From: Bacillaceae bacterium S4-13-56
GTDB lineage: Bacteria; Bacillota; Bacilli; Bacillales; JAWJLM01
Direction: 5' to 3'
Length of the DNA: 64,000 nucleotides
NCBI GenBank assembly: GCA_040191315.1
Contig: JAWJLM010000002.1
Span: forward strand, 62,001-126,000
Both the position numbers and the translations under genes were made by a program. Positions 54,175 to 63,949 of this stretch are shown piece by piece (position 1 is the stretch's first letter; each line of letters begins with the position of its first letter). The notes under the pieces were generated by a model. It searched no databases and was not told where the DNA came from. It worked only from the letters and a program-made list of their open reading frames with translations.

Positions 54175-56165
54175 ATTGGTTAATAGAGTGGTTCTATTAA
54201 CGTGTTTTCAGTTGTGAGAGAGCAAAGTCGGTAAATAGAGTGGTTCTATTAACGTGTTTTTAGTTATGAGAGAGGAAAATCGGTAAATAGAGTGGTTCTA
54301 TTGACGTGTTTTCAGTTATGGGAGAGGAAAGTCGGTAAATAGAGTGGTTCTATTAACGTGTTTTTAGTTGTGAGAGAGCAAAGTCGGTAAATAGAACGCA
54401 TCTATTAACGTGCTTTCAGTTGTGAGAGAGGAAAGTCGGTAAATAGAAAGGTTCTATTAACGTGTTTTCAGTTAAGGGAGAGGAAAATCGGTAAATAGAA
54501 CGCATCTATTAACGTGTTTTCAGTTGTGAGAGAGCAAAGTCGGTAAATAGAACGCATCTATTAACGCGTTTTCAGTTGTGGAAGAGGAAAATCGGTAAAT
54601 AGAGTGGTTCTATTAACGTGCTTTCAGTTGTGAGAGAGCAAAATCGGTAAATAGAAGGGTTCTATTAACGTGCTTTCAGTTGTGAGAGAGCAAAATCAGT
54701 AAATAGAAAGGTTCTATTAACGTGTTTTCAGTTATGAGAGAGGAAAATCGGTAAATAGAACGCATCTATTAACGTGCTTTCAGTTGTGAGAGAGCAAAGT
54801 CGGTAAATAGAATGGTTCTATTAACGTGTTTTCAGTTAAGGGAGAGGAAAATCGGTAAATAGAACGCATCTATTAACGTGTTTTCAGTTGTGAGAGAGCA
54901 AAGTCGGTAAATAGAACGCATCTATTAACGCGTTTTCAGTTGTGGAAGAGGAAAATCGGTAAATAGAGTGGTTCTATTAACGTGCTTTCAGTTGTGAGAG
55001 AGCAAAATCGGTAAATAGAAGGGTTCTATTAACGTGCTTTCAGTTGTGAGAGAGCAAAATCAGTAAATAGAAAGGTTCTATTAACGTGTTTTCAGTTATG
55101 AGAGAGGAAAATCGGTAAATAGAACGCATCTATTAACGTGCTTTCAGTTGTGAGAGAGCAAAGTCGGTAAATAGAATGGTTCTATTAACGTGCTTTCAGT
55201 TATGAAAGAGCAAAATCGGTAAATAGAACGCATCTATTGACGTGTTTTCAGTTATGGGAGAGGAAAATCGGTAAATAGAAGGGTTCTATTAACGTGTTTT
55301 CAGTTGTGAGAGAGGAAAATCGGTAAATAGAGTGGTTCTATTAACGTGCTTTCAGTTGTGAGAGAGGAAAAACGGTAAATAGAACGCATCTATTAACGTG
55401 TTTTTAGTTGTGAGAGAGCAAAGTCGGTAAATAGAACGCATCTATTAACGTGTTTTCAGTTGTGAGAGAGCAAAGTCGGTAAATAGAAAGGTTCTATTAA
55501 CGTGTTTTCAGTTAAGGGAGAGGAAAATCGGTAAATAGAACGCATCTATTAACGTGCTTTCAGTTATGAGAGAGGAAAATCGGTAAATAGAACGCATCTA
55601 TTAACGTGCTTTCAGTTATGAAAGAGGAAAATCGGTAAATAGAACGCATCTATTAACGTGCTTTCAGTTATGAGAGAGGAAAATCGGTAAATAGAACGCA
55701 TCTATTAACGTGCTTTCAGTTATGAAAGAGGAAAATCGGTAAATAGAACGCATCTATTAACGTGCTTTCAGTTATGAGAGAGGAAAATCGGTAAATAGAA
55801 CGCATCTATTAACGTGCTTTCAGTTATGAAAGAGGAAAATCGGTAAATAGAACGCATCTATTAACGTGCTTTCAGTTATGAGAGAGGAAAATCGGTAAAT
55901 AGAACGCATCTATTAACGTGCTTTCAGTTATGAAAGAGGAAAATCGGTAAATAGAACGCATCTATTAACGTGCTTTCAGTTATGAAAGAGGAAAATCGGT
56001 AAATAGAACGCATCTATTAACGCGTTTTCAGTTGTGGAAGAGGAAAATCGGTAAATAGAAAACGTCTATTGACGCATATTCATTAGGTTGGTAGCAAAAT
56101 CGGTAAATAGAAGGGTTCTATTAACTTATATTCAAATGTGGAAGGGGAAAGTCGGTAAATAGAAC
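54175..56165 (+). repeat. 52-bp tandem repeat array, 38 periods
   Basis: The unit contains AATAGA, a 5-base loop, TCTATT, then AACGTG, TTTCAGTT and a purine-rich GAGAGGAAAATCGG part. The T of GGTTAATAG at 54180 and of GGTAAATAG at 56156 are 1976 bases apart, exactly 38 x 52, so no unit has gained or lost a base. Loops are mainly ACGCA or xxGGT. A 364-bp (7-unit) block is duplicated in tandem (54471-54834 and 54835-55198). The right part alternates two unit types (GAGAG/GAAAG), a 104-bp higher-order repeat. No coding potential in any frame. Confidence 0.95.
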
Positions 56166-56301
56166 TCCATCCTAAGGCCACCTTTTTCGAAAAATCGAAC
56201 CCTTTTCCCTTTTGAAATCGTCTATACTAGATATAGCATTTAAAATTATTTTTAGGATTTGAAAAGTAAATATCGTCTATGAAGAGAAGAGGGGGCATTT
56301 T

Positions 56302-58680
56302 GTGAAACACACAAAAAAATTATGGACTGCCATCATTTTTCTTATGCTTGTTACATTTTTCCTGCCGGTTCCTACTGTTCACGGAGAAGGCGAGCGGCTG
56401 GAGATTGATATTCAAGTGGGCTTTAATGGAAAAGTGAAACAAGACAGAAGTTTCCCAGTACATATTGAAGTAACTAACGATCAGGAGGACTTTTCTGGTG
56501 ACCTTGTTCTAACTGTTCCAAGGTATGGGAATGCAGTGGGAAATCTTGTGATCCCGATCGACATTGCAGCGAACTCTACTAAAACAATTAGTGTGGTTGT
56601 CCCAACAGGCACAAGCGAGTTTAATCCACAGTATAATAGGGTGCCTGAACAGCAGTTTGCGCTTTTTGAGGGATCTTATGAGGATGGAAAGGAAGTTTCC
56701 ATTGATCCGGATTTATCGATTCAGCCACAAATTACATCTATGGATCAAATAATGATTGGTTTTTTAAGTGATCGACCAGATGCTATTAACGATGTTAAAT
56801 TAGCACGGTTCACTGGTAATTCGCCTCAAGTTGTTCAATTAACAGAGCAAGATTTATATAGTGATGCAAATGCTTATGACACTTTAGATGTAATTGTCAT
56901 TTATGATACATCTCTGCTTAGCAAAGATGAGGATGCACAATTAGCTATTAGAGAATGGGTGTCAAAAGGTGGGATATTAGTTGTTGGTAGCAGTTTTGAA
57001 CTAGCTCAACAACTAGGGACACTATCCGAGCTATTAGCTTTTCAAGTATCTGGAGAAGAAGAGATTTCTTCTTTTGAGGCTTTTGAAAAGGCAACTAGAG
57101 AGCCTTTTACAGAGAATAGTTTTAGAATTTATACAGGGGACCTTCATGAAGAGGGAAAGATCCTTTTTCAGGAAAGTGAAAAACCTTTAGTTGTGACTCG
57201 CTCCATTGACCAAGGGGCTGTCATTCAACCACTTTATGATATAGGAGCACCTGCCCTGGATGTATGGCAGGGCATTGATGAGTGGTGGTCCGCTTTAATT
57301 GATGGGTCTAACCTATATGTTTCATCAAAAGGGATGTACTTTGAAAATGTTTTAGAGCAGTTTTCAAGAATTGTAAAGGAATTTCCAAACTTTGATCAAA
57401 TTTCTATTGGTGTACTTGTTTTATTGTTTTTTGGTTATTTGTTCCTATTTGTTCCAGTACTGTATGTGCTATTAAAGAAAATGGACAAAAGAGAATGGAG
57501 TTGGGTCATTATTCCTTCTTTGTCTATTGTTTTGAGTCTGGCTCTATTTGGATTTGGAGCAAAAGATCGGATGGGAGACTATCAAGTCAATACTGCTTCT
57601 GTCATTCAACTTTCAGAAGATGGATGGGGCTCCGGATATGGAGGAATTGCCTTTTTATCTCAAGGAGCAGGTGAATATGAAATAAAGCTTGATAAGCAGT
57701 ATTCACCATTTCCGTCAGATCAAGTCCAAGCATTAAATAAAGTGCCTGCTGTAAAAACAGTGAATGATCAATCGGTTATTTCCTACCCCAATGTAGAGTT
57801 CTGGTCGACAAGATCTATGACTATTCATCATCCTTACCAACAATATGGAGCTATTCAGGGAAACCTTGAATATAAGGATGGGAAATTACTTGGAACTATT
57901 TCAAATGAATTAGGATTGGCTATCTCAGAAATCTATTTAATTGCGGGAGATAAAATTGAACAATTAGGGAAATTAGGTACGGATGAGTCGAAGGAAATTT
58001 CTATTTCCATAAGAATGGATAGACTTTTTGCAACTAGAACACCTGATATGGCTTATCGACTTTTTCCATTCAATTCTATGGGACAAAGTGCTGATGAATA
58101 TTTAGAAAGAGAGCTTTTCCGAATAGCTTTTGAATCACCGCAAATTATGCAAAAGCAGAATCAACCTTATTTCTATGCGGTAACAAAAAAGCCGATTATG
58201 GACATTCCAGTAAATGAAAAGAAAACAGAACAAACTGCGCTAAACTTATTTATTCAAGAGGTTCCATTTTCCATAGAACAAAAGGGAGCAATGGATGTTA
58301 ATCTAACCCTTGATATACCCAAAATACAAGCCGAAAAAGGGGAGATCGATTTTAATTACTTAGAACAAGGGAATGGTCAATCGATGATTGAAGCGAGTGC
58401 AGGTTCGTATTTGTTAAACTACACTCTTCCTGAAACTTTTCAAAAAGTTGATCCAAGCTCGATAACGATTTCAACTAGTCCTTTTGGAGGGGAAACATAT
58501 GAAGTTTTTTCTCATGTAACGGGAGAATACCTTCCATTCCCATCAAACAGAGCAACTTTCGAGGGTGAAAAAGCTATGGAAATCCTTTCAGAACAGGGAA
58601 TTCAAATAAGAGCTACCCTTCGTAATGGGGGCCCAGCATCTGTACCGAGTATCTTGTTGAAAGGAGTTGCTCGCCCGTGA
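56302..58680 (+). CDS. Large exported membrane protein of an ABC/MoxR operon
   Basis: The 792-aa product has a signal peptide (about 1-29, ending HGEGE), a beta-rich extracellular region, a Rossmann/amidotransferase-like domain (about 150-240; LDVIVIYDTSLLSKDE, WVSKGGILVVGSS), two membrane helices (about 366-388 and 400-416), and a second beta-rich domain (about 420-792). This layout is like membrane proteins partnered with MoxR/DUF58/ABC systems; no enzymatic motif is seen. GTG start behind GAGGGGG. The stop overlaps the next start (GTGA), beginning a tightly packed operon. Confidence 0.75.
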   Translation: MKHTKKLWTAIIFLMLVTFFLPVPTVHGEGERLEIDIQVGFNGKVKQDRSFPVHIEVTNDQEDFSGDLVLTVPRYGNAVGNLVIPIDIAANSTKTISVVVPTGTSEFNPQYNRVPEQQFALFEGSYEDGKEVSIDPDLSIQPQITSMDQIMIGFLSDRPDAINDVKLARFTGNSPQVVQLTEQDLYSDANAYDTLDVIVIYDTSLLSKDEDAQLAIREWVSKGGILVVGSSFELAQQLGTLSELLAFQVSGEEEISSFEAFEKATREPFTENSFRIYTGDLHEEGKILFQESEKPLVVTRSIDQGAVIQPLYDIGAPALDVWQGIDEWWSALIDGSNLYVSSKGMYFENVLEQFSRIVKEFPNFDQISIGVLVLLFFGYLFLFVPVLYVLLKKMDKREWSWVIIPSLSIVLSLALFGFGAKDRMGDYQVNTASVIQLSEDGWGSGYGGIAFLSQGAGEYEIKLDKQYSPFPSDQVQALNKVPAVKTVNDQSVISYPNVEFWSTRSMTIHHPYQQYGAIQGNLEYKDGKLLGTISNELGLAISEIYLIAGDKIEQLGKLGTDESKEISISIRMDRLFATRTPDMAYRLFPFNSMGQSADEYLERELFRIAFESPQIMQKQNQPYFYAVTKKPIMDIPVNEKKTEQTALNLFIQEVPFSIEQKGAMDVNLTLDIPKIQAEKGEIDFNYLEQGNGQSMIEASAGSYLLNYTLPETFQKVDPSSITISTSPFGGETYEVFSHVTGEYLPFPSNRATFEGEKAMEILSEQGIQIRATLRNGGPASVPSILLKGVARP

Positions 58681-59612
58681 TAGAAATTCGTAATCTTACC
58701 AAAAGATATGGTAGCTTTACAGCTTTAAATAATTTAAATATATCCATTGAGAGTGGATCTGTTTTTGGGTTTGTAGGGCCAAACGGTGCAGGAAAGTCCA
58801 CCACTTTTTCCATTCTCGCTACCCTTTTAGCCCCAACGGAAGGAACCGCATTTGTAAATGGCTTTGATGTAACGAAAGAACCTAAGAAAGTACGTAGACA
58901 TATTGGATATATGCCTGATTTCTTCGGAGTATATGATCAGCTCAAAGTGAGAGAATATCTTGATTTTTATGGGGCTTCCTACGGATTAACAAGTCAGGAA
59001 CGAACGGCTCTTATTCCTCAATTGTTGGAGCTCGTGAATTTGTCCGAGAAAGTGGACAGTTATGTGGATGTTCTTTCTCGAGGAATGAAGCAGAGACTTT
59101 GCTTGGCGCGTGCCCTTATCCATGACCCGGAAGTTCTGATTCTGGATGAGCCTGCATCTGGTTTGGATCCAAGAGCTAGAATTGAAATGAGAGAAATCTT
59201 AAAGGAATTAAAGCGGATGGATAAGACGATTCTTATATCTTCCCATATTTTGCCTGAATTAGCGGAAATGTGCGATCATATAGGGGTTATTGAAAATGGT
59301 ACTTTAATAGCTGATGGTGGAGTTGTTGATATTGAAAAACAACTGCAGGCTAATAAAGTAATCACTGTTACTGTCCTTGATCGTTTGAATGATGCGCTTC
59401 TTTTCTTTAATAAGGCTGAAGGTGTAACCGGCGTGGACGCGGTAGAAGAACGAGAAAACGAATTGATTTTTTCTTTTGAGGGAGATGACCAACAGCAAAT
59501 TGAATTGCTGAAAAACGCAGTCCAAGATGGAATACCTATTTTAAACTTTTCTCAAAGGCAAACTAATCTAGAAGATATCTTCCTTGAAATTACGAAAGGG
59601 GGAGAACAATGA
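58677..59612 (+). CDS. ABC transporter ATP-binding protein
   Basis: A 311-aa CcmA/NatA-type ATPase: Walker A FVGPNGAGKST (about 35-45), Q-loop MPDFFGVYD, signature LSRGMKQR (about 137), Walker B LILDEPASGLDP (about 156) and switch LISSHIL. The C-terminal third (230-311) is a domain seen in gliding-type GldA ATPases. GTG start overlaps the preceding stop; the next gene overlaps by ATGA. Works with the permease at 59609. Confidence 0.92.
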   Translation: MIEIRNLTKRYGSFTALNNLNISIESGSVFGFVGPNGAGKSTTFSILATLLAPTEGTAFVNGFDVTKEPKKVRRHIGYMPDFFGVYDQLKVREYLDFYGASYGLTSQERTALIPQLLELVNLSEKVDSYVDVLSRGMKQRLCLARALIHDPEVLILDEPASGLDPRARIEMREILKELKRMDKTILISSHILPELAEMCDHIGVIENGTLIADGGVVDIEKQLQANKVITVTVLDRLNDALLFFNKAEGVTGVDAVEERENELIFSFEGDDQQQIELLKNAVQDGIPILNFSQRQTNLEDIFLEITKGGEQ

Positions 59613-60472
59613 ACCGATTAACAACCCTTTTCATTAATCCTGTACTTAATAAAGAGTTCAAGCTCCGGTTTCGATCCTTTAAAAGCTATTTAGGTATTTT
59701 CTTCTATCTCTTGGTTCTTGGAGGGGCAAGCCTCGGATTTATGGGTATCCTTTCTCAAGTTGGGGGGATAGGAAATATTGGGTCAGAAGAAAGTAGATAC
59801 TTATTTATTTTTATGTCCTTAGGTCAAATTGGATTGATTTCGTTTATGACTCCTGGACTAACAGCTGGAACGATAAGCGGAGAAAGAGAAAGGCAAACGC
59901 TAAATATCCTACTAACGACACAACAGTCTTCGACGACCATAATTTTAAGTAAACTCATATCCTCTTTGTCGTACTTATTGGTGGCTATTTTTTCATCCTT
60001 ACCTTTATATAGTTTGGTATTCTTGTATGGTGGGGTGTCCCCAATAAGTGTTTTAGCCTCGTTTGGCGTACAAATTTTAACGATGCTAACGATTGGGAGT
60101 CTTGGAGTGATGTTTTCTACTATAATTCGAAGAACCATGATCTCTGTCATTGCAACGTATGCGACAATGCTTGCCTTAGTCATCGGTGCAGCATTAATTG
60201 TTCTTTTATTTGGTTCTATATTGCTGGGATACAATCAGAATCCAGGATCAGGTGTCTTTTGGTTCCGATACTTATTTTTAATGTTAAATCCACCGGTTGT
60301 TACAATATCCGTATTAGAACCGCAATTCTTCTCTCAGATGTTTTATCAACCTGGACATGCAGCAGGAACTTCCCTATGGATAGGATTTGTTCTTTCTTAC
60401 ATCGGAATCACTATTCTTTCCTTATGGATCGCTATACAAAAGTTACGCCCTAAAATGAAAAGTAGGGGATAA
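59609..60472 (+). CDS. ABC-2 type permease
   Basis: The 287-aa permease has six hydrophobic segments (about 23-48, 70-88, 104-135, 140-160, 170-205, 250-275) and the GERERQTLNILLTTQ segment (about 91-105) typical of ABC-2/NatB permeases contacting their ATPase. ATG overlaps the ATPase stop. It probably exports or extracts a membrane-associated substrate together with the large exported protein at 56302. Confidence 0.88.
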   Translation: MNRLTTLFINPVLNKEFKLRFRSFKSYLGIFFYLLVLGGASLGFMGILSQVGGIGNIGSEESRYLFIFMSLGQIGLISFMTPGLTAGTISGERERQTLNILLTTQQSSTTIILSKLISSLSYLLVAIFSSLPLYSLVFLYGGVSPISVLASFGVQILTMLTIGSLGVMFSTIIRRTMISVIATYATMLALVIGAALIVLLFGSILLGYNQNPGSGVFWFRYLFLMLNPPVVTISVLEPQFFSQMFYQPGHAAGTSLWIGFVLSYIGITILSLWIAIQKLRPKMKSRG

Positions 60473-60489
60473 GTGGGAGATGAGTGGTT

Positions 60490-62028
60490 ATGAATCACTT
60501 GTTAAAAATTGCTAAAAGAAAGCTATGGATAAAAGCCATTGGAGAAAGTGTCCAATGGCTCTTCCTCATACTTATGGGATTGGCCTTTTCTTGGGGAATT
60601 GCCGCTCGTTTTGTAACCATCCCTTACTTGTTTGAAAAAATAAGTTGGAGTTGGGGATTTTTCATTATTAGTTGGTTGATTTATCTCGTAGGGACAAAAA
60701 GGCCAACGAATGAACAAGCTGCTCATTTGTTCGATCAATTGTTTTTAGGAGATTACGTAACAACTGCATTAGAATTCAAAGAGGATCAGAGTGCTGTTGC
60801 CGTAATCCAACGAAAAGAAGCAATTGAAAAAATGAATAACCATTTACCGGAATTAAAGGGAAAGAAAATGATCCGTTGGCATTCAACTATTTTATCCTCA
60901 GCGACTATTATGATGGTTTTCCTTGGGTTAAGTTTTCTTTACCCAACAGATGCTTTGCAGAATGCGAAAATGCTAGAAAAAGATTTACAGATTGCTGAAA
61001 AAGCTAAGGATGAAGTAAATGAAATCGAGAAAGATGAGGAGCTACCAAAAGAAGCAAAGGAAGAATTAGAAAAGCTACAAAAAGAAATAGAAAAGCTTCG
61101 TACAAGTGAGGAAATAAAAGAAAGGCTATTAAAGTCTGAAGAGGAGATTAATCAGCTTCGAAAAGAGGTTTCTTTTAATCAACAGAAAGTAAATGAGTTT
61201 ATATCTTCTTTAGAGAACTTTGGATCTGAAAAGTTAAAGAAGGCAATAGAAGAAGGGAACAATGAGGAAGCTGTTAAAGAGTTACAAAAAATGATGGATG
61301 ATTTAATGAAAAGTGAGGAAGGAGAACAACTCTTGGAAAGTCTTGCTCAAAATTTAGGAGCTGACATGAACTCCTCACAACTAAGTCAAGCTTTGTCAGA
61401 ACAGCTTCAAGAACTTATGAATAACGTAAGCAATCTTGAAAATCTACAGACAGCCCTTCAGCAAGCCGCATCCAACTTGCAAGGAGAGATGATGGCTGCT
61501 GGATTAACGAATACAGGTTCTCTTTCATTTGCAAGTGGAGGAACGAATGCAGGAGGTGGAGGGGGCAGTTCTTCGGGAAGCGGTGGTGGAAGCCCAGATT
61601 CTAGTGGGAATTCCAGCTCCTCTAATGGTGAAAGTTCGGGAAATAGTGACGGAAATGGAAATGGTTCCAATTCTGGAAGTGGTAACGGATCTGGAAGTGG
61701 AAGTGGTTCAGGTACCGGGACAGGAAATGGTACGGGTTCAGGTGCTGGAATGGGAGAAGGTTCTCGACAATTACTGACTGTTCCACAAAACTTGGACGGC
61801 GAGACGGAACCACTGCAACCAACAGCTCCAAATGGCGATGGTCCAAGTACGTATCAAATCATGGGGAATTCACCGATTATTTCTGGGAACTCTCAAGATT
61901 ACGAGGCAATCTTAGGCCAATATGAAGCTGCCTATCGAAACAGTTTGGACCGGCAAGATTTGCCTGATTATTTAGAAGTGATGATTCAACAATATTTTAC
62001 CGATCTTCAACAGGGACAGGGGGAGTAA
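60490..62028 (+). CDS. Coiled-coil, Gly/Ser-rich membrane protein (DUF4175-like)
   Basis: The 512-aa product has three membrane segments (about 18-38, 46-66 and 131-150), a long charged coiled coil (about 158-260), a second helical part (260-345), a very Gly/Ser/Asn-rich segment (about 345-425, with SGSGNGSGSGSGSGTGTG) and a C-terminal helix (YEAAYRNSLDRQDLPDYLEV). Such proteins sit in operons with MoxR, DUF58 and VWA proteins and resemble DUF4175. Start ATG 60490 preferred to GTG 60484. It probably spans the wall or scaffolds the complex; function unknown. Confidence 0.7.
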   Translation: MNHLLKIAKRKLWIKAIGESVQWLFLILMGLAFSWGIAARFVTIPYLFEKISWSWGFFIISWLIYLVGTKRPTNEQAAHLFDQLFLGDYVTTALEFKEDQSAVAVIQRKEAIEKMNNHLPELKGKKMIRWHSTILSSATIMMVFLGLSFLYPTDALQNAKMLEKDLQIAEKAKDEVNEIEKDEELPKEAKEELEKLQKEIEKLRTSEEIKERLLKSEEEINQLRKEVSFNQQKVNEFISSLENFGSEKLKKAIEEGNNEEAVKELQKMMDDLMKSEEGEQLLESLAQNLGADMNSSQLSQALSEQLQELMNNVSNLENLQTALQQAASNLQGEMMAAGLTNTGSLSFASGGTNAGGGGGSSSGSGGGSPDSSGNSSSSNGESSGNSDGNGNGSNSGSGNGSGSGSGSGTGTGNGTGSGAGMGEGSRQLLTVPQNLDGETEPLQPTAPNGDGPSTYQIMGNSPIISGNSQDYEAILGQYEAAYRNSLDRQDLPDYLEVMIQQYFTDLQQGQGE

Positions 62029-62031
62029 AGA

Positions 62032-63033
62032 ATGAGTGATGTTGAAAACTCGATTGAAGCTGCTGGAAATACTCTATTATCCATTAAAGAAGAGCTGAAA
62101 AAATTTATGGTCGGTCAGGACGCAGTCATTGACCAAGTACTCATAGGAGTTATAGCTGGAGGACACGTGTTATTAGAAGGTTTGCCTGGATTAGGGAAGA
62201 CAATGCTTATTAAAAAAATATCAGAGGTATTGGATTTGAAGTTTTCTAGAATTCAATTCACTCCAGACCTTATGCCTGCGGATATAACAGGTACCCACAT
62301 GGTTCAACCTGACGAACAAGGAAAACAGAAGTTTGTTTTTCATGAAGGTCCTTTGTTTACCAACATTTTATTGGCAGATGAAATTAACCGAGCCACACCT
62401 AAAACGCAAAGTGCTTTATTAGAAGCTATGGCAGAAAAAACAGTGACGGCATTAGGAGAGGAAAGGAAACTTTCTGAACCATTCTTTGTATTAGCTACAC
62501 AAAACCCTATTGAGTTAGAGGGTACCTATCCTTTGCCAGAAGCACAGTTGGATCGGTTTTTACTAAAAGCAGATGTGGCGTATCCATCAGCTTCCGAGTT
62601 AAAGGAAATTGCTAGAAGAACGACTGGAAACGATATAGGTTCGCTTCAACAAAAGGCCGACGCACATTTTATCCTCTCCATGAGAGAATTATCTAAGCAG
62701 CTACTTGTGTCAGAACATGTAATGGATTATGCCGTCTCCCTTCTCATGGCTGCCCACCCGGAAGAACAAAATGCCTCTGATTTAGCCAAAAAATACGTCC
62801 GATATGGGCCAGGTCCACGTGGATTACAAGGTCTTATCTCAGCAGCTAGAGTTCGCGCTATAGAATATGGAAGGGTACATGTTTCTAAAGAAGATATAAA
62901 GGCTTTTGCTAAACCTGTACTCCGTCACCGATTGTTCTTGAATTTTGAAGGACAAGCTGAAGAAATAAATCCAGATCTTATCATTGATGAGATGATCATG
63001 GTGGCTGACCAAAAGGCGGTGGGGAATGTATGA
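62032..63033 (+). CDS. MoxR-family AAA+ ATPase
   Basis: The 333-aa AAA+ protein has Walker A LEGLPGLGKTM (about 45-55), Walker B ILLADEINRA (about 108-117), sensor 1 LATQNPIELEGTYPLPEAQLDRF-region (about 155-177) and the C-terminal lid. MoxR ATPases act as chaperones for VWA-domain partners, here DUF58 and the BatA-like protein downstream. Starts 3 bases after the previous stop; next gene overlaps by 4 bases. Confidence 0.93.
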   Translation: MSDVENSIEAAGNTLLSIKEELKKFMVGQDAVIDQVLIGVIAGGHVLLEGLPGLGKTMLIKKISEVLDLKFSRIQFTPDLMPADITGTHMVQPDEQGKQKFVFHEGPLFTNILLADEINRATPKTQSALLEAMAEKTVTALGEERKLSEPFFVLATQNPIELEGTYPLPEAQLDRFLLKADVAYPSASELKEIARRTTGNDIGSLQQKADAHFILSMRELSKQLLVSEHVMDYAVSLLMAAHPEEQNASDLAKKYVRYGPGPRGLQGLISAARVRAIEYGRVHVSKEDIKAFAKPVLRHRLFLNFEGQAEEINPDLIIDEMIMVADQKAVGNV

Positions 63034-63917
63034 CAATTTTATCCCCGAATATGGTTCAGAAATTGTCTCGAAGAAAAATTGTCGCTCCCGTTAAAATAAG
63101 AACCGGACAAAAAGGGGAAAGGCATTCACAATATATGGGCTCATCTCTCGACTTTTCAGGGTACCGTTTATATACACCTGGAGATGATGTGCGTCAAATT
63201 GATTGGAATAGCTTTGCACGAACCCAAAAGCACTACATCAAGCAATTTTATGATGAAAGAGAGCTTAGAATTCATTTGTTTATTGATTGTTCTAGATCCA
63301 TGGGATTAACGCCTGAAAAATGGAAAAGAACGTTGGAAATAGCTTCTTCCATTGTTATTCTAGGCACTAGTGGACATGATTCTATTTATTTAATACAAGT
63401 CCCTAAAAAAGATGAGCTAGTCTTAAAAGGGAGAGGAGCAAAATCCAATCAAAGACTCTTACAAAATATAGAAACACTACAGGTTGCAGATGAAAATTTT
63501 ACTTTTTCTAAAGAGTTATCCCATAGCCTTACTGAGATAGCTACCAACCATGCATTGAACATTGTGATTTCAGATGCTTTAGAACCTGTAGAGCAGCTGT
63601 ATTCCTCCCTTGCCATGTTACAGAAGAAAGGACAGCGGACCCTTTTTATTCGAGTTTTGGACCCTACAGAAAAGGAGCCACATTTTTATGGAGATAGAAA
63701 GCTAAAGGATATCGAAAGTTACACCTTGGAGGAAAAGGATATTTCTTTCTCGCAGGGTATAATTCGTCAGTATAAAAAATCCTTAGAAGAACATGAGAAG
63801 CTGTTCATACAATTTTGTAAAAAAAGAGGGATTACGTTTGCTGAGCATGTGGTGGATCAACCATTAGGAGATTTAATGTTTCAACAATTAGCCCATCTAG
63901 GGTGGGTAAGAGGATAA
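63030..63917 (+). CDS. DUF58 domain (VWA-like) protein
   Basis: The 295-aa protein has the DUF58 signature FSGYRLYTPGDDVRQIDWNSFART-region (about 45-70, split here) and a VWA-like MIDAS motif DCSRSMG (about 88-94). It is the usual partner of MoxR ATPases, probably binding a metal ion and a protein ligand. It overlaps moxR by ATGA, so stoichiometry may be coupled. Confidence 0.9.
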   Translation: MTILSPNMVQKLSRRKIVAPVKIRTGQKGERHSQYMGSSLDFSGYRLYTPGDDVRQIDWNSFARTQKHYIKQFYDERELRIHLFIDCSRSMGLTPEKWKRTLEIASSIVILGTSGHDSIYLIQVPKKDELVLKGRGAKSNQRLLQNIETLQVADENFTFSKELSHSLTEIATNHALNIVISDALEPVEQLYSSLAMLQKKGQRTLFIRVLDPTEKEPHFYGDRKLKDIESYTLEEKDISFSQGIIRQYKKSLEEHEKLFIQFCKKRGITFAEHVVDQPLGDLMFQQLAHLGWVRG

Positions 63918-63949
63918 TTAGTGTTTGCTAAAAGAAAGGAGGGGTATGG

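Noticed and set aside
54175-56165. CRISPR array
   Set aside because: There are no unique spacers: the whole 52-bp unit repeats, with only scattered substitutions, and no cas genes are near.
61458-61846. Proline/phenylalanine- and histidine-rich ORFs antisense to the Gly/Ser-rich segment
   Set aside because: They are mirror images of the Gly/Ser/Asn codons in the gene at 60490 and have no start signals.
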